Below, one piece after another: positions 39,005 to 47,471 of a DNA stretch of 64,000 bases (position 1 is its first letter; the number at the start of each line of letters is the position of its first letter). Made by a program: the position numbers and the translations under genes. The DNA comes from Phocaeicola massiliensis B84634 = Timone 84634 = DSM 17679 = JCM 13223 (lineage in GTDB: Bacteria; Bacteroidota; Bacteroidia; Bacteroidales; Bacteroidaceae): positions 1,634,722 through 1,698,721 of the forward strand of contig NZ_KB905472.1 of NCBI RefSeq assembly GCF_000382445.1, given 5' to 3'. The notes under the pieces are model-generated. The model had not been told where the DNA came from. It saw nothing but the letters and a program-made list of their open reading frames with translations, and searched no databases.

Positions 39005-40135
39005 ATGTTTTCAGAAGAACTTGAAAAAATAGACTGGGAGGAAACCACCAAAGCCATCTACTCCAAGACAGAGAGTGACGTGCTTCGCGCCCTCGGCAAA
39101 GAACATTGTGATGTAGACGACTTTATGGCACTCATCTCACCGGCGGCAGCCAAATACCTGGAACCGATGGCACAACTGAGCAAAAAATACACCGAAGAAC
39201 GTTTCGGCAAGACCATCTCCATGTTTATACCTCTATATATAACAAACTCCTGCACCAACTCCTGTGTGTACTGCGGTTTCCATATCAGCAATCCGATGGC
39301 ACGTACCATCCTCACCCCCGAACAGATGGAAGATGAATACAAAGCCATCAAGAAGCTCGGCCCGTTTGAAAACCTGCTGCTGGTAACAGGAGAGAATCCC
39401 GCCAAGGCAGGTGTTCCCTATCTGGCAAAAGCGCTGGACATCGCAAAAAAATACTTCAGCAACCTGAAGATAGAAGTGATGCCCCTCAAAGCCGAGGAAT
39501 ACGCCGAGCTGAAAAAACACGGACTGAACGGCGTCATCTGCTTTCAGGAAACTTACAACAAAGCCCGTTACAACGTATATCATCCGCGTGGAATGAAATC
39601 TAAATTCGAATGGCGGGTAAATGGTTTCGACCGCATGGGACAGGCAGGTGTCCATTCCATCGGCATGGGTGTACTTATCGGACTGGAAGAATGGCGCACG
39701 GATGTGACCATGATGGCCTACCATCTGCGCTACCTTCAGAAAAAGTATTGGAAAACAAAATACAGTGTCAACTTCCCACGCATGCGCCCGGCAGAGAACG
39801 GCGGCTTCCAGCCGAATGTCATCATGAACGACCGTGAACTGGCACAACTTACTTTTGCCATGCGCATCTTCGACCACGATGTGGATATCTCCTACTCTAC
39901 CCGCGAACCGGCACACATCCGCGACAACATGGCAGGACTTGGAGTGACCACCATGAGTGCGGAAAGCAAAACCGAACCGGGAGGATACTACACTTATCCG
40001 CAAGCCCTGGAGCAATTCCATGTAAGCGATGAGCGCACGGCCGTAGAAGTGGAACGTGCACTGAAATCATTGGGACGAGAACCGGTTTGGAAAGACTGGG
40101 ATGCTTCTTTTGACCAATTTGCATCAACACGATAG
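39005..40135 (+). CDS. thiH: 2-iminoacetate synthase
   Basis: 376 residues, radical SAM enzyme. The [4Fe-4S] motif CTNSCVYC places the cysteines at 83, 87 and 90; LLVTGEN, VMPLKAEEYAELK, FQETYNKARYNVYHPRGMKS and SIGMGVLIGLEEWRTD are ThiH motifs. It splits tyrosine to give dehydroglycine for ThiG. Its presence, rather than ThiO, fits an anaerobe. Confidence 0.95.
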   Translation: MFSEELEKIDWEETTKAIYSKTESDVLRALGKEHCDVDDFMALISPAAAKYLEPMAQLSKKYTEERFGKTISMFIPLYITNSCTNSCVYCGFHISNPMARTILTPEQMEDEYKAIKKLGPFENLLLVTGENPAKAGVPYLAKALDIAKKYFSNLKIEVMPLKAEEYAELKKHGLNGVICFQETYNKARYNVYHPRGMKSKFEWRVNGFDRMGQAGVHSIGMGVLIGLEEWRTDVTMMAYHLRYLQKKYWKTKYSVNFPRMRPAENGGFQPNVIMNDRELAQLTFAMRIFDHDVDISYSTREPAHIRDNMAGLGVTTMSAESKTEPGGYYTYPQALEQFHVSDERTAVEVERALKSLGREPVWKDWDASFDQFASTR

Positions 40136-40184
40136 CATACAGATAGTATTACACTTAGTCATACAGCCTTTCATAATAATCGTT

Positions 40185-40272
40185 TCACTTTAGTGATGAT
40201 AGTTTATCACTAAGGACATTCAATTATATCACCGTAGTGAAGAAATTTAATCACCTGAGTGAAACGATAAAA
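40185..40272. repeat. Four-unit 22-bp array of TCAC-N4-GTGA palindromes
   Basis: TCAC occurs at 40185, 40207, 40229 and 40251, exactly 22 bp apart. Three units continue to a palindrome (TCACTTTAGTGA, TCACCGTAGTGA, TCACCTGAGTGA); the second is decayed. The ends also pair (ATCGTTTCACT with AGTGAAACGAT). It lies between thiH and thiF; operator, processing structure or selfish repeat are all possible. Confidence 0.65.
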
Positions 40273-40288
40273 TCAACCGTTAGATAAT

Positions 40289-40981
40289 ATGGAAAGATAC
40301 AACCGTCAAATCATTCTCCCCGAACTGGGAGAAGAAGGACAGCAACGCATCCAACGCGCCAAAGTCCTTATAGTCGGTGTAGGCGGACTGGGATCTCCCG
40401 TCGCCCTTTACCTGACAGGCGCCGGAGTAGGCATCATCGGACTGATGGACGATGACGTGGTAAGCATCAGCAACCTGCAACGCCAGATACTCTATAGCGA
40501 AGCCGAAGTAGGTATGCCCAAAGCCATCCAAGCCAAAAAACGTCTCGAAGCCCTGAACAGCTCCATACAAATCAATGCTTACCCCAATCGTCTCACCACA
40601 GAAAATGCCGCCGGGATCATCAGCCAATACGACATTGTGGTAGACGGATGCGATAACTTTGCCACCCGCTACCTCATTAATGACACCTGCGTGCAGTTGG
40701 GAAAAATCTATGTATATGGTGCCATTCGTGCTTTCGACGGGCAAGTATCCGTATTCAATTACCAAGGCGGACCGGACTATCGCCACTTTTTCCCGGACGA
40801 AGACGAAATGCTCTCCATGCCCCACCCGCCCAAAGGTGTACTTGGAGTTACTCCCGGCATAGTGGGATGCACCGAAGCAACCGAAGTACTGAAAATAATA
40901 GGCGGATACGGTGAAGTGCTAAGCGGGAAATTATGGATTATCGACCTCAAAACAATGGAAACGCATATCCTCTCATTATAA
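40289..40981 (+). CDS. thiF: ThiF/MoeB/HesA-family adenylyltransferase
   Basis: 230 residues. Rossmann ATP-binding loop GVGGLGSPVALYL, then LMDDDVVSISNLQRQILY, the catalytic region DGCDNFATRYLIND and GVLGVTPGIVGCTEATEVLKI. It should adenylate the ThiS C-terminus so that sulfur can be loaded. Compared with E. coli ThiF it lacks both CxxC zinc-binding pairs and the Cys just before the GVVG/GVLG turn (here MPHPPKGVLG), so sulfur loading may differ. Last gene of the thi operon, 153 bp after thiH behind the 22-bp palindrome array. Confidence 0.88.
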   Translation: MERYNRQIILPELGEEGQQRIQRAKVLIVGVGGLGSPVALYLTGAGVGIIGLMDDDVVSISNLQRQILYSEAEVGMPKAIQAKKRLEALNSSIQINAYPNRLTTENAAGIISQYDIVVDGCDNFATRYLINDTCVQLGKIYVYGAIRAFDGQVSVFNYQGGPDYRHFFPDEDEMLSMPHPPKGVLGVTPGIVGCTEATEVLKIIGGYGEVLSGKLWIIDLKTMETHILSL

Positions 40982-41030
40982 AAACAGAATCTTTTATGAT
41001 GTGAAGTATTGCTTTATCCATTTTTTATAT

Positions 41031-41095
41031 TACCTTTGTAACTATAATAAACCCTTAATCTTCGTTTGCCTGTGAAGGTCGACGAAGATTTTTTT
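41031..41095 (+). ncRNA. Candidate ~50-nt RNA: promoter plus intrinsic terminator
   Basis: TACCTTTG (41031-41038) fits the -7 element; TTGC at 41009-41012 is a possible -33 element. Only about 18 nt past the expected start (near 41045) comes a hairpin AATCTTCGT (41057-41065) / ACGAAGATT (41082-41090) followed by seven T. The hairpin alone could end the thi operon; the promoter in front makes a short independent transcript possible. Confidence 0.4.
41057..41095 (+). terminator. Rho-independent terminator of the thi operon
   Basis: 9-bp stem AATCTTCGT/ACGAAGATT, 16-nt loop, then TTTTTTT (41089-41095). It lies 75 nt after the thiF stop. Confidence 0.85.
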
Positions 41096-41162
41096 ATTCA
41101 TGACTCTCCCCCAACCGTTAAATAAATACAGCAAACTGTTAGGAATATTACATATTGATTAC

Positions 41163-41170
41163 TATCTTTG
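41163..41170 (+). promoter_or_regulatory. -7 element of the second ThiE-like gene
   Basis: TATCTTTG; the start of transcription near 41177 excludes the TTG at 41183 as a likely start and supports ATG 41192. Confidence 0.6.
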
Positions 41171-41191
41171 CTTAGCAATTAATTGGAAAGT

Positions 41192-41800
41192 ATGAAGTTA
41201 ATTCTAATCACAACCCCTACATATTTTGTGGAGGAAGACAAAATAATCACGGCCTTGTTTGAAGAAGGACTGGACACCCTCCACTTACGCAAACCCGACA
41301 CGGCGCCCATGTTCGCCGAACGGCTGCTTACCTTGATTCCCGAACAGTATCATAAACGCATCGTGGTGCACGGACATTTCTACCTGAAAGATGAATATAA
41401 GTTGAAAGGTATCCACCTGAACGGCCGCAATCCCAACCCACCCGAAAACTATAAAGGGCATATCAGTTGTTCATGCCACTCTTTGGACGAAGTAAAGGAG
41501 CGCAAACAGACGTGTGACTATGTTTTTCTGAGTCCTGTATTCAACAGCATTTCCAAGATGAACTATAACTCCGCATATACGGCCGAAGAACTTCGTGCCG
41601 CCGACAAAGCCGGCATTATAGACAAGAAGGTGATTGCACTGGGTGGTATCGATGTGGACAATATTTTAGAAGTAAAAGACTTCGGCTTTGGCGGAGCAGC
41701 CATCTTAGGTGCTTTGTGGAATAAGTTCGATACACGCTGCGACCGTGACTACCGATTGCTGATAGAACACTTCCGCAAACTGAAAAAGTTGGCAGATTAA
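41192..41800 (+). CDS. ThiE/TenI-like protein (thiamine phosphate synthase family)
   Basis: 202 residues from ATG 41192. TIM-barrel pattern of ThiE/TenI: MKLILITTP, LDTLHLRKPD, RIVVHGHFYL, KGIHLNGRNP, ISCSCHSLDEVKE, CDYVFLSPVFNSISK and IALGGIDVDNI. It keeps the overall layout but changes several ThiE active-site stretches (VHGH for the aspartate-rich strand, LSPVFNSISK for the pyrophosphate loop), so it may be a TenI-type thiazole tautomerase or a diverged paralogue. It has its own promoter and is separated from the thi operon by a terminator, hence outside the TPP riboswitch's direct control. Confidence 0.78.
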   Translation: MKLILITTPTYFVEEDKIITALFEEGLDTLHLRKPDTAPMFAERLLTLIPEQYHKRIVVHGHFYLKDEYKLKGIHLNGRNPNPPENYKGHISCSCHSLDEVKERKQTCDYVFLSPVFNSISKMNYNSAYTAEELRAADKAGIIDKKVIALGGIDVDNILEVKDFGFGGAAILGALWNKFDTRCDRDYRLLIEHFRKLKKLAD

Positions 41801-41831
41801 CTAAAAGCAGAGAAAAACAACACATATTCCT

Positions 41832-41861
41832 GCCTGAAAAACAGGCGTTTCAAGGAAACGC
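41832..41861 (+). terminator. Double hairpin behind the ThiE-like gene
   Basis: GCCTG/CAGGC (41832-41846) and GCGTTTC/GAAACGC (41845-41861) share two bases and are followed by AATTAATTTTT; a probable terminator. Confidence 0.5.
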
Positions 41862-41906
41862 GAATTAATTTTTAATGTTCGATTTTTAAATTCTAATTAT
41901 AATACG

Positions 41907-41914
41907 TACCTTTG
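41907..41914 (+). promoter_or_regulatory. -7 element of the prs promoter
   Basis: TACCTTTG, 36 bp before the prs start at 41951. Confidence 0.6.
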
Positions 41915-41950
41915 TACGCAAATTAATAAATAGGTAATATCTATTACAAA

Positions 41951-42889
41951 ATGAGTAAAACATCTCCTTTTAAAGTATTCTCGGGAACAAACTCGAAATA
42001 CCTTGCAGAAAAAATTTGCAACAGCCTCGGTTGCGAACTGGGAAACATGAATATTACACACTTTGCTGATGGTGAATTTGCTGTTTCCTTCGAAGAGTCA
42101 ATTAGAGGTGCCCATGTATTCTTAGTTCAATCTACCTTTCCTAATTCTGACAACCTGATGGAATTGCTGCTGATGATTGACGCAGCAAAAAGAGCTTCTG
42201 CCAAGAGCATCGTAGCCGTTATCCCTTACTTCGGATGGGCTCGCCAAGACAGAAAAGACAAACCGCGTGTTTCTATCGGTGCCAAACTGGTGGCTGACTT
42301 GCTGAGTGTGGCAGGTATCGACCGTTTGATTACCATGGACTTGCATGCCGACCAGATTCAGGGTTTCTTCAACATTCCGGTAGACCACTTGTATGCATCA
42401 GGCATCTTCTTGCCTTACATTCAGTCACTGAACCTTGAAAACCTTGTAATCGCTACTCCCGATGTGGGCGGTTCCAAGCGTGCCAGCACATATGCCAAAT
42501 ACCTTGATGTGCCTTTGGTATTGTGCAACAAGACTCGCGAAAGAGCAAACGTAGTGGCTACCATGCAAATTATCGGTGACGTAAAAGACAAGAATGTCAT
42601 CCTGGTAGACGATATGGTAGATACAGCCGGTACAATTACCAAAGCTGCCGATATCATGAAGGAAGCCGGAGCCATTTCTGTCCGCGCCATCGCTTCTCAC
42701 TGTGTGATGTCCGGTCCTGCTTCCGAACGTGTTCAAGATTCCGGTTTGGAAGAAATGGTATTTACAGACAGTATTCCTTATTCTAACCGTTGCGCCAAAG
42801 TAAAACAGTTGACTATCGCCGACATGTTTGCCGAAACTATCCGCCGCGTAATGAATAACGAGTCTATTTCAGACCAATATATTATCTAA
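41951..42889 (+). CDS. prs: Ribose-phosphate pyrophosphokinase
   Basis: 312 residues. Two phosphoribosyltransferase-like domains: FSGTNSKYLAEKI, the ATP loop region YFGWARQDRKDKPR, MDLHADQIQGFF (ribose-phosphate/metal site), and the PRPP loop VILVDDMVDTAGT. It makes PRPP for nucleotides, histidine, tryptophan and NAD. Single gene with its own promoter and a downstream hairpin. Placement after the thiamine genes appears incidental, although PRPP also feeds the aminoimidazole ribotide used by ThiC. Confidence 0.96.
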   Translation: MSKTSPFKVFSGTNSKYLAEKICNSLGCELGNMNITHFADGEFAVSFEESIRGAHVFLVQSTFPNSDNLMELLLMIDAAKRASAKSIVAVIPYFGWARQDRKDKPRVSIGAKLVADLLSVAGIDRLITMDLHADQIQGFFNIPVDHLYASGIFLPYIQSLNLENLVIATPDVGGSKRASTYAKYLDVPLVLCNKTRERANVVATMQIIGDVKDKNVILVDDMVDTAGTITKAADIMKEAGAISVRAIASHCVMSGPASERVQDSGLEEMVFTDSIPYSNRCAKVKQLTIADMFAETIRRVMNNESISDQYII

Positions 42890-42915
42890 TTTCAGTAGAT
42901 AAAAGATAGAGAGAA

Positions 42916-42956
42916 ACAGAGGCTTCCTTGAACAAGGAAGCCTCTACTGTTTTTTA
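42916..42956. terminator. Bidirectional terminator between prs and potD
   Basis: AGAGGCTTCCTTG (42918-42930) pairs with 42933-42945, then CTGTTTTTTATAAA. On the minus strand it lies behind potD. Confidence 0.8.
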
Positions 42957-42997
42957 TAAAATCCGTAAGTCCGGAGTGTCACCGGCAGCGCAAAGGA

Positions 42998-44338
42998 TTA
43001 TCTTCTTTTTCTGTGTCTCCTGCGGCGGCGTTGCAATTTCTCGTGCTGATAACGCTGTATCCGCCTATAAACCGTATAAACCAGCATCACTCCGACCGAT
43101 ACAAATATCACAACCACAATTCCCAATCCAAGATTATCCCCTTTCACACGCGACCACATTTCCAATACCGCTTCCGTACGTTCGCCCGAATCACGGATCA
43201 TGGCACAACGCTCCACCACACGACGGTCGGGATATTGCACTTTGTCAATCCGGACACTATCTGCCTCGGGACCAAAGAAATAGCTCAAGTCGGCATAATA
43301 GTTCAAAGTAGTATCCAGCTTCTCTTCCAATATTTCGGGAGTGGCAACAGAACTCACATAACCGCAAGCATCCATATTGCGCAAAGCAACTTCGGGACGG
43401 CACAGATAATTGATAAAATAGCTGGCAGCCTTCACATTGCGTGCATATTTAGGAATCACCCAACCGTCATACCACACATTGCTCCCCTCCTCGGGCACTT
43501 CATAATCCAAGTTCACTCCCACAGCACCGGCTTCTTCAATTGCCCATACAGCATCACCACTCCAAGTCATGTTGAGCCATGCCTTATTTTTGGTCATCAT
43601 CTCCTTTCCGAAATCCGCTTCCCAACCGGCAATCATAGGTTTCATGGCCTTCAAGTACTTCTCTACCGTATCGACAGATGCCTGTGAATAGTTGTTCATC
43701 AACTCTTCTACCGTCACCTTCCCCTCTTTCAGGTTTTTGCTGTTGGCATAGATAAGGGCCGTTCCGTAGGCATCACGGTAGCTCTCTTTCATCAAGATTT
43801 TATTCTTGTACTTGAGATTCCACAGGCTTGCCCATGTCTTGGCATCTTCCGCAGGAACATGGTCTGTGTTATACAGAAGTCCGGCCGTCCCCCACATATA
43901 CCCGATGGCATAATCGGAAGCACGACGCCCCGGCTGACTCAATTTATCCAACTGCTCACGAATATAAGGAGACTCGTTATGCAAATAATTAGGAGTCTTA
44001 CCAAAAACAGTATCAATAGGCAGCAACAGATTCTTCTTCAACATTCGCTCGATGATATATTCCGAAGGACATACCACATCAAAATCCTCATGACCGCGTT
44101 CAATTTTGGTAAGCATGATTTCATTGATATCGAATGTCTGATATACAATACGGATATCCTCACCCGTTTGCTCTTTATACCATTCGGGAAATTCGGCAAG
44201 CACATCTTCATCGATATAATCTGCCCAATTATATATCTTCAGCACATTTTCGCGAGGTTCGCCCGTATTGTAGCATCCTGTGAGCGAAAGCAACCCGCAG
44301 GCACATGCCATTATCCATTTATTCATCTTTATCTTCAT
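42998..44338 (-). CDS. potD: Spermidine/putrescine-binding lipoprotein with C-terminal membrane anchor
   Basis: 446 residues. Lipobox LTGC (Cys22 from ATG 44338; Cys18 if ATG 44326 is used), then the PotD fold: LKIYNWADYIDEDVL, DVVCPSEYIIERM, YAIGYMWGTAGLLYN, WLNMTWSGDAVWA, PEEGSNVWYDGWVIPK. Unlike ordinary PotD it continues into a hydrophobic segment at about residues 404-424 (LGLGIVVVIFVSVGVMLVYT) and a very basic tail (RRRRRHRKRR). This predicts a binding protein held to the inner membrane by the C-terminus, tail inside. Last gene of potABCD, 4 bp after potC. Confidence 0.88.
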   Translation of the reverse strand: MKIKMNKWIMACACGLLSLTGCYNTGEPRENVLKIYNWADYIDEDVLAEFPEWYKEQTGEDIRIVYQTFDINEIMLTKIERGHEDFDVVCPSEYIIERMLKKNLLLPIDTVFGKTPNYLHNESPYIREQLDKLSQPGRRASDYAIGYMWGTAGLLYNTDHVPAEDAKTWASLWNLKYKNKILMKESYRDAYGTALIYANSKNLKEGKVTVEELMNNYSQASVDTVEKYLKAMKPMIAGWEADFGKEMMTKNKAWLNMTWSGDAVWAIEEAGAVGVNLDYEVPEEGSNVWYDGWVIPKYARNVKAASYFINYLCRPEVALRNMDACGYVSSVATPEILEEKLDTTLNYYADLSYFFGPEADSVRIDKVQYPDRRVVERCAMIRDSGERTEAVLEMWSRVKGDNLGLGIVVVIFVSVGVMLVYTVYRRIQRYQHEKLQRRRRRHRKRR

Positions 44339-44342
44339 TTTC

Positions 44343-45134
44343 TTATGCCTCTTTTTTCTTGCTCGAACGGCGGTTGATTATAATGAGCAGCACCAATACC
44401 AGTATAAATATAATGGTTGAAAGGGGACGAAGTTCGGGAGTAAGTCCTCCTTTCCGCGCATCGGCATAAATATAGGTAGACAATGTCTCCAATCCTTCAT
44501 TGCCGATGGTAAACACGGTCACGGCAAAATCGTCGATAGACAGTGTGACTGCCAGCATGAAACCGGAAATCATTCCCGGAAGTATTTCAGGAATAATCAC
44601 TTTACGAAGTGCCTGCATGGGAGTTGCCCCCAAATCGAGTGCCGCTTCATAAATATTCGGATTCATTTGTTTGAGACGTGGCAATACACTCAGAATCACG
44701 TATGGGGTGCAAAATGTAATGTGAGCCAGTACCACGGTAGTGTATCCTTGAGGGATACCCAGCGAAACAAACAGCAAGAACAACGAGATACCGATGATAA
44801 TATCGCCATTCAGAATAGGGATATTATTAACAAAACCGATTACCTTGCGCGAACGGGCACGCAGATTGAATATGCCGATGGCAGTGATACTCCCCAATAA
44901 AGTGGAAACCGTTGCAGCTATCAGCGCGATGGTCAACGTATTAATCAGCGCATTGGTCAGCGAGTGATGAGTACCCGTGGTGAACAGCGATGAATAAAGT
45001 TTTGTGGAGAATCCCGTCCAATTGCCCAGCACCTTTGCTTCTGTAAAGGAGTAAATCATAATAATGAAAATAGGAGCATAGAGCAACAGCAATAAAAGCC
45101 ACAGGTATCCCTGACATAATATTTTCTTTACCAT
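44343..45134 (-). CDS. potC: Spermidine/putrescine ABC transporter permease PotC
   Basis: 263 residues, six membrane helices. The EAA loop that contacts the ATPase reads EAALDLGATPMQALRKVIIP. The N-terminal LWLLLLLLYAPIFIIMIYSF and the conserved SIDDFAVTVF are typical of PotC. With PotB it forms the channel through the inner membrane. Its start overlaps the potB stop by 7 bp, indicating translational coupling. Confidence 0.93.
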   Translation of the reverse strand: MVKKILCQGYLWLLLLLLYAPIFIIMIYSFTEAKVLGNWTGFSTKLYSSLFTTGTHHSLTNALINTLTIALIAATVSTLLGSITAIGIFNLRARSRKVIGFVNNIPILNGDIIIGISLFLLFVSLGIPQGYTTVVLAHITFCTPYVILSVLPRLKQMNPNIYEAALDLGATPMQALRKVIIPEILPGMISGFMLAVTLSIDDFAVTVFTIGNEGLETLSTYIYADARKGGLTPELRPLSTIIFILVLVLLIIINRRSSKKKEA

Positions 45135-45925
45135 AAACCACCTCCTTCATCATTGCCCTTGTCATCCGAAGCAAACAAGGTAGTGGCGCCAATCAGGAAC
45201 AGCATGATAAGTGAAAGCGCCGCACCATAGTTCCACATGCTGTTATTGATGTTTTCCTGAATGGTAGTACCAAACAGTTTTATATTGTTCATTGTCAGCA
45301 ACTCGGCAATGGCGAATGTGGAGATAGTGGGCATGAATACCATAAGAATACCACTCACGATGCCGGGCATGGACAATGGCAACACAGCCTTAAAAAACAC
45401 CTGTACCGGATTGGCCCCCAAGTCTTGCGCTGCCTCCACATAACTTTTATCCAACTTCTGCAATGTGTTATAAATAGGATAAATCATAAAAGGCAGGAAA
45501 TTATATACCATACCGAATATCAATGCTCCTTCTCCCAAGGGCACATCCATAAAGTCGAAAAGCGCCACTGTCGCCAACGTACGAATCAGGATATTGACCC
45601 ACATGGGAAGGATAAAGAGCACCACGATGGTTTGTGCATATTTCATTCGGGTCTGCGTCAGAATATAAGCGGCAGGATAGCCCAACAGAATACACGCTAC
45701 TGTCGTGATAATAGCAACGCCAATGGAATAAACAAACGTATTGATTGCCTCAGGGTGGGCAAAGAACTTGGTAAAATTGCCGAAAGTAAAATGTCCGGCA
45801 TCGTCCATAAATGCATAAACCACTATCAGAAGAAGCGGAAGAATAACAAATATCGCTGAAAATATCACGTAAGGAATCGTCCAACTCTTACGCGAGGACA
45901 AGAAGAATCGTATCGTTCTGAGCAC
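45128..45925 (-). CDS. potB: Spermidine/putrescine ABC transporter permease PotB
   Basis: 265 residues, six membrane helices. EAA loop: EAAQDLGANPVQVFFKAVLP. SWTIPYVIFSAIFVILPLLL forms the first helix and MPGIVSGILMVFMPTISTFA lies after the loop. It pairs with PotC and is 17 bp downstream of potA. Confidence 0.93.
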   Translation of the reverse strand: MLRTIRFFLSSRKSWTIPYVIFSAIFVILPLLLIVVYAFMDDAGHFTFGNFTKFFAHPEAINTFVYSIGVAIITTVACILLGYPAAYILTQTRMKYAQTIVVLFILPMWVNILIRTLATVALFDFMDVPLGEGALIFGMVYNFLPFMIYPIYNTLQKLDKSYVEAAQDLGANPVQVFFKAVLPLSMPGIVSGILMVFMPTISTFAIAELLTMNNIKLFGTTIQENINNSMWNYGAALSLIMLFLIGATTLFASDDKGNDEGGGLW

Positions 45926-45942
45926 CTCTTTTCTTTTTTATA

Positions 45943-47328
45943 TTAGTCTACAACCTTTATTATCTTAATCTTTTCGGGCAAAATACTGATACCTACATGA
46001 TCACCATTATCCCATACATCATTGGTATCTACATAAATATCCTCTCCCCAATCCGATGAAACGGTGAGGTGGTAATGATCGCCTTTATAAAGGATAAAAC
46101 GCACATCGCCGGTTAATGTTCCGTCTTCTTCATTGTCATGCAGGATAATATCCTTAAATGCCACCACTACTTTTACTTTCTCGCCCGGTTCGATATCCTT
46201 TACAGGCAAACACTCGAAGTGACAACCCAGGAAGTCAACATGACTTTCGTCTATCATCTCTCCCTCGAAAGAATTGCATACACGCTCCTTCTTCATGATA
46301 TGGATGTCAAACGGTTTGACCAGCAGACCTACTTCCTGCCCCACGTCAAAGTGATGGTAGTCTTGCACGATAAACTCATAACCGTTTGCCACAACAACCA
46401 TCTCATAATGCACTCCCTTGAAGATAGAAGAAGTGACTGTACCCGTAATCTGTGCAGCATCCGAAAGAGGGAAAATATACCAGTCTTCAGGGCGAACCAC
46501 CACATCCACAGGCATATTCTCACCAAAACCTTCGTCCACACATTCAAACTCTACACCGGCAAAACGCACTAACTTATCTTTTATCATTATGCCGTTCAAG
46601 ATATTACTCTCTCCGATAAAATCAGCGACAAATGAGTTGATGGGTTCATTATAGATATCTACAGGAGTACCTATCTGCTGAATACGCCCCTCACTCATTA
46701 CTACAATTGTATCACTCAACGTGAGCGCTTCTTCCTGATCGTGTGTTACATATACAAATGTGATTCCCAATGTTTTATGCATCTCCTTCAGTTCCATCTG
46801 CATATCTTTACGCATCTTCAGGTCGAGAGCTGCCAGCGGTTCGTCAAGAAGCAATACTTCCGGCTCGTTCACAATGGCGCGGGCTATGGCCACACGCTGC
46901 TGCTGACCGCCTGAAAGCGAGTTGACATCACGATACTCATAATCAGTCATCCCCACCATACGGAGGGCTGCCTTTACTTTCTTTTCAATGATTTGTTTCG
47001 GTAGTTTCTTTAGCTTTAACCCGAACGCTATATTATCATATACATTCAGATGAGGAAACAAAGCATACTTCTGAAATACGGTATTTACCGGTCGTTTGTG
47101 CGGCGGAGTTTGTGTAATCTCCTGCCCTGCTATTCGGATTTCTCCTTCCGAAGCAGTCTGAAAACCGGCAATAAGGCGCAAAAGTGTAGTCTTTCCACAT
47201 CCTGAAGGACCTAGAATCGTTACGAATTCTCCTTTTTTCACGTACAAGTTAATGTTATCCAATGCTATTTTATCGCCAAAAAACTTGGATACATTCTTGA
47301 CTTCAATTATATAATTAGACTGTTGCAT
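45943..47328 (-). CDS. potA: Spermidine/putrescine ABC transporter ATP-binding protein
   Basis: 461 residues from ATG 47328. The frame extends upstream to 47520 into the end of the kinase gene, but the promoter at 47376-47383 lies within that extension and [18 protein letters not shown] is the normal start. Walker [15 protein letters not shown]-loop, signature [14 protein letters not shown], Walker [14 protein letters not shown]-loop VTHDQEEAL. The C-terminal part (about 280-461) holds TOBE regulatory domains and is longer than in E. coli PotA (378 residues), apparently two such units. First gene of potABCD. Confidence 0.93.
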   Translation of the reverse strand: MQQSNYIIEVKNVSKFFGDKIALDNINLYVKKGEFVTILGPSGCGKTTLLRLIAGFQTASEGEIRIAGQEITQTPPHKRPVNTVFQKYALFPHLNVYDNIAFGLKLKKLPKQIIEKKVKAALRMVGMTDYEYRDVNSLSGGQQQRVAIARAIVNEPEVLLLDEPLAALDLKMRKDMQMELKEMHKTLGITFVYVTHDQEEALTLSDTIVVMSEGRIQQIGTPVDIYNEPINSFVADFIGESNILNGIMIKDKLVRFAGVEFECVDEGFGENMPVDVVVRPEDWYIFPLSDAAQITGTVTSSIFKGVHYEMVVVANGYEFIVQDYHHFDVGQEVGLLVKPFDIHIMKKERVCNSFEGEMIDESHVDFLGCHFECLPVKDIEPGEKVKVVVAFKDIILHDNEEDGTLTGDVRFILYKGDHYHLTVSSDWGEDIYVDTNDVWDNGDHVGISILPEKIKIIKVVD

Positions 47329-47375
47329 ACTACTTTTGGTAACCGGACGAAAAACGCCTCTACATTTTCGGTCGG

Positions 47376-47383
47376 CAAAGATA
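47376..47383 (-). promoter_or_regulatory. -7 element of the potABCD promoter
   Basis: TATCTTTG on the minus strand, 47 bp before the potA ATG. It decides the potA start at 47328 and separates the operon from the kinase gene upstream. Confidence 0.6.
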
Positions 47384-47471
47384 AAGAAATAATCATAATT
47401 ATCAGCTACATTGAAACGGGAATATGCCGGGAATACATATATACGCTCATAAACCGGAAGCGACAACAAAA

